A stretch of 64,000 nt of DNA from Chlorops oryzae (taxonomy: Eukaryota > Arthropoda > Insecta > Diptera > Chloropidae): contig CM035807.1 of the NCBI GenBank assembly GCA_020466095.1, forward strand, positions 27,980,382 through 28,044,381, given 5' to 3'. Made by a program: the position numbers and the translations under genes. Positions 55,604-64,000 of this stretch are shown one piece after another. The notes beneath the pieces were generated by a model. It ran no database searches. It saw only the letters and a list, made by a program, of their open reading frames with translations, and was not told where the DNA came from. How positions within the stretch are numbered: position 1 is the stretch's first letter; every line of letters starts with the position of its first letter.

Positions 55604-55980
55604 AATAACTGCAGCGATTCGCACGCGTCTTGACTTGTTCTGTCTTGTGAGATCGGGCTTAGAATGTCACTCTCTCTCTCGCTCTCGCTCTCCCTCTCTC
55701 ACTCCCGCTAGCCGCAAAACCTACTAGCTGACCCCTTTCAAGTTTATTTGCGAGAAGCACGTTTTCCCAGACAAAAGACAAAACTCTTTGCAATTACCAT
55801 CGACAATGATGATGACGTTTTGTAGAAGTGCTTGTCGCTGCTGCTCCCATTGATATGCACGGCGATGATAATAATGTTGAGAGCGATTGTGGTGTTGCTG
55901 TAGCAACAAGTTTGCACTTTATTTCACGAACAACGTGACGGTTAAGAACCAATACGAATCTGCAATGCATGAAAAGAACA
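55604..55980 (-). promoter_or_regulatory. Probable 5'UTR/promoter with GAGA-rich tract
   Basis: Upstream of the coding exon on the minus strand lies a GAGA-rich tract (CT-rich on the plus strand at 55669-55703). Such tracts bind GAGA factor in fly promoters and 5' leaders. Further upstream is CAACA/CAGCAG-rich sequence (55790-55910) typical of fly 5'UTRs. No definite transcription start, TATA box or splice acceptor could be fixed, so the boundary between promoter and leader is unknown. Confidence 0.5.
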
Positions 55981-56979
55981 AAAGGAATTTTAATTAAATT
56001 CTCATTTATTTAATTAAGCGCTCTTTACACTTAAGATGAAAATAAAATCACTTTGAATGAGATAACAGAAGAGAGCACTTCATAGAATTTACATAATCTC
56101 GCTGTGTAGTGCGAATTCACGGTACTTAAATCACTTGAAACGAATTCAAATCACACTCTAGGGAGGAAAATTAATTTCAAAAGAATTTATTTTTTTTTAA
56201 ATATTTTTTATTTATTTTTCTCAATTATCCTGCGGTTTTGTGAAACATTTTACATAATTTTTATTCTGAGGATACAAATGAAGGGTTCTTGAGATTTCGT
56301 TTTTCAAAAGAATCTCATTTTGAGCACCATTCAATTCGTTCGAAAAGAGAACATTTTTGTAAATATCTAGAATGTGGCGTGAGAACGGAAATACATACTT
56401 ACACTGAAAAAATTATTTAATTTTTATTTTGGTTTTGCGGAAAAATCTACTTGCTTTATTATATAAAATTTGTTTCATCTTTATGTCTTATTAGTTTTCT
56501 TGGTATAAAATTTTGAAAAAAAATATTATTTCAAAGGATATTACAAGGAAACTGAAGAATAGAACCTTGCAAGACCCCTTGTATTATTGTCTCTATTACT
56601 ATTATAAATTCTCTATATAGCCCAGAGGTGGCCACTAGGCAGGCGTGTTGTCTATATTAACACTGCAGAAAATTGAACTAGAGCAGAAGTACCTTCTCCT
56701 CGACTACTTTTCAAGTAAACAGTACTAGTCGCTCATAACTTCCCCGCCCAATGCATTGAACTGTCAACTTTTAAACAGACGTGTCCTTCGAACATTGACA
56801 CTCGCGTTTAAACTAGTTTAGAAGTAGAGACAAAACGGGCCAATTCAGTACATTTCATATACTACGTTAATAGATAGGGGAAACGGCCCGGGCTGTCATA
56901 TCTCAGAGGGCCCGGGTTCACTTTCCCGTACAAGTGAATGCCGATTGTTTTTTTAAATAAGCAGTTAAAATTGAAACCC
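55981..56979. other. No gene seen; upstream DNA of the minus-strand gene
   Basis: AT-rich sequence with a remnant (56340-56560) of the repeat also present at about 51.9-52.4 kb. GGCCCGGGCT and GGGCCCGGGT blocks near 56887 and 56917 form a short CG-rich inverted pair. Confidence 0.45.
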
Positions 56980-56982
56980 TAA

Positions 56983-57444
56983 GGGCCAATATTAACAAGC
57001 ATATTTAAAAAAATTTTAAAATTAAAATTAAATTTTTTTAAAAATAAATTTCATTTTCAATATCGCAAATTTTTTAAGCATCGAAATTTACGACAGCACC
57101 GTCTACTTCCAGAGCTGTGAGTAAATTTGACGATTTCCATAAAGAGTCATTCTAACTATTGTTTCGTCCTCCAGATTGCTGCCCTGTGACTCCAAAGCTT
57201 TTAGTCCTGTCTATCGTATTGCGTTATTTCTAAAACTGAATTTTTTTTTTTTTGAAAATTACTCCTTTGAATTTTTCCAAACAGCTGGTTTTTGAAAATC
57301 GGACTCAAATTTGATATCATATTTAAACGCAGTGCCGAAGTGATTTAAAATATTTAAAAATTTTTGTTTTTAATTGGAATGGTGAAAACCAAAAGCGGAT
57401 TTTTATTTAAAAACATTTTTAAATATGCTTGGTAATATTGGCCC
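56983..57444. mobile_element. PIF/Harbinger-type MITE, 462 bp
   Basis: Ends GGGCCAATATTAACAAGCAT and ATGCTTGGTAATATTGGCCC form inverted repeats of about 30 bp and continue more loosely to about 45 bp. TAA on both sides (56980-56982 and 57445-57447) fits the 3-bp TWA duplication of PIF/Harbinger elements. No coding capacity. Confidence 0.8.
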
Positions 57445-57447
57445 TAA

Positions 57448-58890
57448 GAGGAATGAAAAGCAAGTAAATGAAAAATAAAGTTTTCAAATTTATAGAAATC
57501 TTTCAAAAAGTTCTGAAACAGTATTGGCGAAGACTTATTTTTCATTCAAGTTTTTTCCATTTTTCGAATTTTATCATTCGATTACATTTATTCGCCTGCG
57601 ACAGGAATCGAACTCAAGCCTTTTAGATTGATAAGCGCGCACACTTTTACAGCGCCACGAAGCCGTCTGATTCACGCGCAGCCAATATGTATATTAGATT
57701 ACCCTTTGAGCAAAATTGAACTGTGGACGCCTCGCTGACTACGCCACTAGTTTGGTTCTACTGTCCGTGTCACTATTCGTTTACCAGTTCTTTTTCTTAT
57801 ACTCGGGAAGTACTCGCTGGGGCCCCAGTTTACCCCACTCTACCTACAGGGAAGTAACTTCATTTTTCTTACGGAAAGATTTTTAATAGATTTGAATTGA
57901 ATTATCAATCCAATAGGTTTCAGCCGACCCTCCAATCAAGCGTATTGAATATTAAATGAGAATCACAAAAAACGATTTAGCTCCAAGAAATCGAGCGTAT
58001 AAATTTTTACACAGCAAAATCAAAAAAAAAAAAAAAATGCCTGAATTATAATATGGATTTCCATTAATTGAATATAAATAACATAAGCGACGGCAAGCGT
58101 TGGAGCTGATATATGTATGTGCTGAATAATACGAAATCTTATTGAATTAAAATTTAATAATGCATACCTTTGGGCGCTGTGATGATTTCGAGGTAAAATA
58201 ATATCACTTGGAGAGGTGGGCTATGAAATGTAGAAGGAACCGAAATAAGAGAAGTATAATTTTTCGGTTTGAGATTCTCATATTAATTTACTGTGATATA
58301 CTCAGGGTTCCCAATCCTAATCCTCAATGCCCTTATTGGCCGATAAGTTGCGTTAAATGGCTATTTGCTATCACACCTTAATTCCATTTAGACTTTCCAT
58401 TTCTTGAAATTCATATACCTATGTACTAGTGTGTGGGCGCTTCTGTAGGAAAAGTTAACCTAATTTAACTATCTTCTTCTCTTAAATTAGGAGAAAGCAT
58501 AGCCGCATACAAAAATCATGACTTCATTTGTCTATCTGCTTTGGACGAGATCCAAATATAGATGGTTGAAATGAATAAAGTTTTCGCTCCCGGTTGAGAC
58601 CATAGGAGTCAACCTTTGATAACTGGATCCATCATTATCCAAAGAATTCATTCGATTTTCTGTGATAATATCTGTCATAGTAGATATTTGTCTCAGAACA
58701 GTTCGCACGCTATCCGTATAGAATAAGTATCCGACGTATGAGCATTGTCATTGCTATTGGGAAATAACATTACGTATACGACGTGGGTACTTATTTTAAA
58801 ATCTAAAGGCGCATTTACACATTTGACATAAAAATAATTGACGACAAAATTTTAAATATTATTTTGATTCATCGTGTACACCGAGGCATA
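57448..58890. other. No gene seen; contains a SINE-B copy
   Basis: AT-rich, with a SINE-B copy at 57590-57682 (listed separately) and an A-run at 58022-58036. Confidence 0.5.
57590..57682 (-). mobile_element. tRNA-derived SINE-B, minus strand, partial
   Basis: On the minus strand: GACGGCTTCGTGGCGCTGTA, then TTATCAATCTAAAAGGCTTG, then the B box GAGTTCGATTCCTGTCGCAGG. The tRNA-like head is recognisable; the body is not clearly preserved. Confidence 0.7.
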
Positions 58891-59071
58891 TTTAACAAGG
58901 TTGTGTCAATATGGTGTCAATATCAAATTTGTTTTCCTCTTTCTGGAACTAAACTGTCAAGCTACATACATATATGAAATTTTTTGAATTTTTAGTTTCT
59001 TTACAAAAACAAAACAATGTGTTTGTTTTAGATTTTTTGTTCTTGTTGCAATATTGATACCACCTTGTAAA
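58891..59071. mobile_element. Small TA-flanked MITE
   Basis: TTTAACAAGGTTGTGTCAAT at left and, inverted at right, TTTACAAGGTGGTATCAATA. The arms are about 25-30 bp with mismatches, and TA lies on both sides. It is non-coding, and the call rests on the inverted ends alone. Confidence 0.55.
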
Positions 59072-61820
59072 TACCCTTTGGTTTACACACTACATGAATT
59101 GGACGTCAAAATCCTCTCTCAATAAAAACTCCAAATTTCGGGAAAAAGAAAGGATTTTCAAAGAAATTTTGGAAGATCCATTATTATTATGAAAATTAAA
59201 TAATTTAATAAGTTCCATGAAAAATGGCCCCAATTCAAAATGACCCCCCAACTGAAAATAAAAATTCCTTAAGAATTAGTTATTATTTTCTGGTATTTTT
59301 TCGGTTATAATGGGGGATTCCAAAGACATTCAAACAATGGATGAAAAAGCATGGATATCGAAATCTATCTGAGGAAACTTACAAAAATTTCCTTCTTAGA
59401 TCTAGCTTAACTGAAACAGAAAGGACCCTCCATATCTAACAAATACCGAAAGGGTATAGCACTATTAGCATAGTGATTCGGCACCCGAAGCCTATTTGGA
59501 CGAAAGTTGTTTTGCTGTTTAGGCCAATGCAAAAAATTCAATTTGTGCCGAGTTTTGACTCTGTATCTCCTATAGTCCTTGAATATCTTTGAAAAAATTG
59601 TTTTTTTAGAGCAATTTTTAAAAAGTCATATCTAAGACAATTCTAAAGATAGAATGTTCATTCAAAAGCCCATATATAGAAAATTGCTCAGAAAATATTA
59701 CAAAAATATTTTTCAGGCAATTTTGCTAAAACCAATACATGCTCCCGGACAAATATCAAACTACATTTTTTGTGTATTTTAGTTTTTGTAACAGTTATTG
59801 AATACAAAGAAGAATAGAAAGCAAAATATTCTCGCTCCATTTCATATTGTAATCCAAAATCGTCATTTTTTTCTTTGATATGTTTCCAAAAGCACCCATA
59901 AACATTTCAAACGAAAACCCAACAAAAAATGGCAACAAAGTTATAACACAAAAGCAAATAGAAAACTACATTTTCATTTCAATCAAATCGAAATGACGTT
60001 TTCATTGCATGCGTTCGTTTCCCCTGCCGCCCTCCAACACCAAAACACAATGTTTGAGATTCTACTAAATAAGCTTTCTAAAAAAAAAAAAAAAAAAAAA
60101 AAAATTGTACCAAAATACACACAAACTCTCGCTCCCTTTTTATGCGAATGATGAAAATCCGATTGAATTTCCCGCAAAGGGGAAGCCAGAGCAAACAAAA
60201 ATACAAAAAGAAAAAACAAAATAATAAAGGAAAAGTTTTTATTAAAGAACAATTGCGAGCGACAATGTAAGCAACAAACTTGATGCCACGAATGTGTCTC
60301 AATGGCAGTTGGTGTGCGCTGTGCGCCACCGCGGTGTATTGTAACACTAGCATTGAGTTGACATTTAAGTGACAATGACAGGCGCAATACAGCGCGGCCA
60401 GTAAACAGTGCAACATGACAGCGCACATGGACCAGAGCGAGATATGAAAGGCAAAGAAAATATTACGAACTATAAATAAATGTATGTATGTATGTACAAA
60501 TGTAGGTACATACATATGTGTGTCTGTACAAAGCTTACACACATGATATTCTAAAGTGACATTGTGGCTTGACATCTCGTCTATTAAAGCAAAAATAAGC
60601 GAATTTCCTCAAACAGAAACAGTGACAACAAAATCAATCGAACACCAAAACATCGAAGCATTAGCCTATGGCCGTGAGGCTCCCTATCTACACCCTCTCC
60701 ACCGCTCTTCATCGTTCTCGTTGCTTTCTCTTTAAACTGACAGAACTAGTTTGAATGCGAACGCCTACTGCAATCGCAGAAGAAGAACAAGGAAAAAAGG
60801 ACATGAAAACTGAAAAAGTCATCATGTTTGATATAGAAGAATACACGTCCGCACATCTGAAATAATAACGTCATGTGTATGAAACATCCCGATTTGAATT
60901 ATGCATGCGTGGGATGTCAGCGTAATAAAACAAAGAATAAAAAGAAAAATTAAAATAAACGAATCTAGCGTGTTGAAATGTCATACCATATCTCAAAAAT
61001 GAAATGTGAGAACTAAGGCAGCAAGGACGTTGAAACAGAAAACCCTTTTCGTTCGTTCTTCTCACAATTCGCACAATGGCACAACCATACATGTTCGAAC
61101 AAGTCGTGGGAACGTAAAATAAAAAATATTTTAATGAAAATGTTTTGTGGTTTATAAATCACCACTTTGAAAGTGGAAAAACGACGGCAGTAATTTTCTT
61201 GCTGATTAAAATCATTAAACATTCTTACCTCAATAATTAAGGAGCATCGATTGCGGGTCAGCTGTCAGCGCAGAAGGACATACGTTTTTGAAATTTTTAA
61301 TTCGTCTTATAAAGGCCAATTAAATGGCATTGTCAAGTAATTCCCTTTCCCTGCGATTAATTTCAGATTGAATTTTAAATTTTTCCTCGGCATTGAACTT
61401 CGGAAAGGCCGCTTTTCATTCTCCTTGACGAGCATAACTTTTTCAATTTGTAATAAGAAATTTTATGGACTCTGAACCGTTTTCATGGCATTTGACTTAA
61501 AAGTGGAAATTTTGCCATTCATTTCGAGCAAAGGAAAAAAAAATATCCTACCTAATAATCTTGAAAACCACTACAGCTTGACAAGTTAAAAGTTTTTTTC
61601 ATTGTTCAATGTCGATTGAGAGAATTTTCTGCAGCTTAATAAAATCTTCTTCTTTTATCCTTGCAGAAACTCTAAGAGCAGACAAGAAAATATACAAAAA
61701 CAAAATTATTTTCAACCGTTATTGCGTTTTTTTTTTTTGGAAGAATATCGCTGTCAATTTTTTGCGGATTCTACGAAAGTTTTTATTCTTGATTTTAAGG
61801 TTTATTTGTTATTATTATTG

Positions 61821-61851
<31 letters not shown>

Positions 61852-62899
61852 TTTGTTGAACTTTGCAAGGATATACAATAGTAGCTCAAACAGCGTGATG
61901 AAAATATTCATAAATGCGTAAACTGTGCCTTGTCTGACTTTTGAGGTGTCCCATGGAGATTTATGCAGTTTTCTGTATTCAACATATATTGGAAAAGTTT
62001 TTAATATTTAAAGTTTTCGGCATTAATTTTCATTCATGCGTTTTTATATTTCAACGGCTTTAATGGGTGAAGTTTTAATCGTGACTATCGCGATTGTCTT
62101 TCGCCTTCGTCTGTTGTGGTTAGACGAGGCTTATCTGGGCTGCAATAGAGATTATTTTTCTAGTTTTTCTATTGCTCGAAATTATTGAAAAGCTTCAAAT
62201 TGGACCTTTCCGTTCTTTTTCGCTGTATCTGACTGCGTTCAGAGCGTGGATAAAAAAATGACTTTAAGCTTTCTTTAATTAAGCGCACATTGCACTATGG
62301 GTAAAAACACTACTTTTTCTGACCAAAAATCTAGATTTCTGAATGACGGGTTTTTGAGGTTTACCGGTGATGATTATGAACTCAAAATTTAAAAATTCAA
62401 AATGGCAGATAATCCAATATAGTGGGCCAAAGACGATTAATATTTGCTTGCCTTGATGCAACTATTTCTGATTCCCATGCATTGAACAAGTCAGCGTTCT
62501 TAATGCAATTTGTTTCTTAAAATTAGCATTAAAACCAGAGTTGAAAAATAATAGCAGCAGAAGTGATTACACTGTGCTAGTTTTTTTTTTAACGTTTTAT
62601 TATTTATTGGATCACTCCTCTAAGATAGGAGTCTAGCAATAAGTTTTTAAATCTTACACCTAAATAATTTGACAATATTACAAATCACAAAGCATTTTCT
62701 TAATTGAAAAGTTTATGACTTAGTAATTAGTTCATTGCGGGCCTCGGATACCGAAAACTAGGCTTTGCTGATGTGTGAAGAAACACGTGTAATATTGACG
62801 GTGCGGAAACGAAGGTTTTAAGCAGCTAGGCTGTGCGTGGATTGCAAGGGTGCATGGAGTGCTGTCGAAAAAATATTCATCGTGCAAACCAGCGCAGTT
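59072..62899. other. No gene seen
   Basis: No recognisable coding region. The overlapping 147- and 165-codon minus frames at 59983-60575 run through a 25-base A/T homopolymer (60079-60103) and have no domain. GTAT/TACA microsatellite sequence lies at 60481-60520, and T-runs lie at 61820-61853. Confidence 0.5.
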
Positions 62900-63529
62900 G
62901 GGTCGGGCTGACTCCCCTGAGTACAACAGTACCAAGCACTTGGCTAGGTTAGCTATAGTTTGCGAAATATTCAACGTTTTTCGCCAACATTTCACTGTTA
63001 ATATTGAAGTTATATTTTCTCAGTTTAAAAGGCTTTAGCCGCTCTTTTGAAGTTAGTTAACTATACCAGACTGAAGTATAAGTATCATTTAACTCAATTC
63101 ACTCAATAAAATACACTTTCTATTGGTTTTGTTTTTGCAATTCTAAATTTTTTTAACTTTCCCCTAAATGTATGCTTTTAATTAAATTCAAGTCATAATA
63201 TTCAAATGTTAAAATCAAAAATGAAATGTTCCTGATTTCGTTTGATTTCTGTAGATTTTTTAAAGCAAACTTTTGTGATGACAAAATAAATTTTTGCTAA
63301 AAATGGGCTAAAACGGTGCATTTGATTCATCTATTTAGACTGCAATTGATTATGTGTCTATCTACAATAAATTAATGTGAGGATAATGCCTGTAGCCATT
63401 ATAATTGAAAAGATACGATTTAAAATTTGGTAGTGCTAAAGGTGGCCGAAAATGGTGAATATTTCGCAATCTAGAGCCAATTTCTCATGTCATCTATTAC
63501 CGTTGCATTCTGGGGTGTCAGCCCGACCC
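62900..63529. mobile_element. Inverted-repeat DNA element, 630 bp
   Basis: The left end GGGTCGGGCTGACTCCCC is matched by GGGGTGTCAGCCCGACCC at the right (18 bp, one mismatch). Inner inverted similarity includes TTGCGAAATATTCA (about 62958) against TGAATATTTCGCAA (about 63456). No coding capacity; the target duplication is not evident. Confidence 0.65.
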
Positions 63530-64000
63530 GAATGCACCAATTCGCATGATGAGCAATGTTTTCTTCTCGATGAACAAGCACTTCGTCTTCAAAACTACGC
63601 AGTTTGATTGAAATTTTTTTTCACAATTGTTTGGCTTTCCCAGCATATCATGGATTCATAAAAATGATACATTTGTTATGGTATGGTTAAACATTGTGTT
63701 TTATTTTGAAAATTAATGCAAAAACGGAGCCAGTCCTTGTGGAAATTTGTTGTTAAGTATAAAAGGGAAAGTAAACTACTATTCAGTTTAAATTCTCGGG
63801 AGTTGTTTTTTGCACTTTAAAAATGAAAGCTTAATTTTTTTCACAATTTGCGCCATATCCTCCACATTTTAAATCGGAAATCAAAAAATTTGGCTTCGGG
63901 ACTTAACGGGTCATAACTAAAAATCTGGAATAATTTCAATGATCTGCCGTTTTGTTGTTGTACACTTGTACATGTCGGCATTATGCAAAAAGCTTAGTTA
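63530..64000. other. No gene seen
   Basis: AT-rich end of the window without recognisable features. Confidence 0.5.

Noticed and set aside
14262..57682. Several segments with A and B boxes as possible functional tRNA genes
   Set aside because: None forms a convincing acceptor stem and anticodon arm by eye, and most have non-tRNA bodies repeated elsewhere, so they are SINE heads or tRNA-like modules. A tRNA covariance model would settle this.
59983..60575. Overlapping 147- and 165-codon minus-strand frames
   Set aside because: Both run through an A/T homopolymer of about 25 bases, giving poly-Phe, and have no domain.
1..64000. CRISPR arrays, bacterial operons, rRNA genes or viral genes
   Set aside because: No regularly spaced repeats of CRISPR type, no rRNA motifs, and no capsid, envelope or polymerase signature was seen. 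The tandem and inverted repeats are explained by eukaryotic transposons.

Overview
The window reads as an AT-rich, gene-poor, transposon-rich stretch of a nuclear genome from a higher fly (Brachycera; a tephritid-type fruit fly is my best guess). The evidence is the abundance of ACATACATA-type microsatellites, long runs of A and T, GAGA-rich sequence upstream of a gene, canonical GT..AG splice sites, and a dense set of insect-type mobile elements. There is no sign of bacterial operons, rRNA or CRISPR arrays. The species assignment is inference.

Only one convincing host gene is visible: a first coding exon on the minus strand at 55062-55603. It encodes a low-complexity Gly/Asn/Ser/Thr leader followed by a short charged helix like the start of a Rab-binding domain of a Rab3/Rab27 effector (RIM, rabphilin or synaptotagmin-like family). 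It ends at a perfect GTGAGT donor. A GAGA-rich probable 5'UTR or promoter lies at 55604-55980. No later exon was found, so if the gene continues leftwards its first intron may span the remaining 55 kb and hold most of the elements listed here.

The best-preserved element is a complete 3052-bp Transib DNA transposon (37477-40528), of the superfamily that gave rise to the RAG1 recombinase. It has CACAGTG-type termini, a perfect 5-bp GC-rich target duplication (CGCCG), a probable 51-bp intron, and a transposase reading frame broken only by two single-base shifts.

Other elements, left to right, include: four copies of an 850-bp dispersed repeat (D family; 1.3, 25.1, 28.2 and 50.9 kb); a 2.5-kb hAT-type element with 0.6-kb inverted arms and an 8-bp target duplication (7401-9941); small hAT-type MITEs with 8-bp duplications (10764, 23453, 48298 and probably 45990); two copies of a TTAA-flanked family (13083, 31938) and another TTAA element (47643); a probable PIF/Harbinger MITE (56983); an 803-bp near-perfect palindrome with TA duplications (53303-54105); a mariner transposase remnant (22.7 kb); a 3' fragment of a non-LTR retrotransposon with RNase H and zinc-knuckle motifs (26.3-26.9 kb); and two tRNA-derived SINE families.

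The most unusual pattern is a set of inverted-repeat elements (X at 20018 and 42166, Z at 30478, and relatives near 21.2 and 46.3 kb). Their cores carry tRNA-like modules with recognisable A and B boxes, several followed at once by T-runs that could end RNA polymerase III transcripts. I do not know a named family with this design and treat it as the main candidate for something undescribed. All assignments come from reading the sequence alone; no database search was possible.
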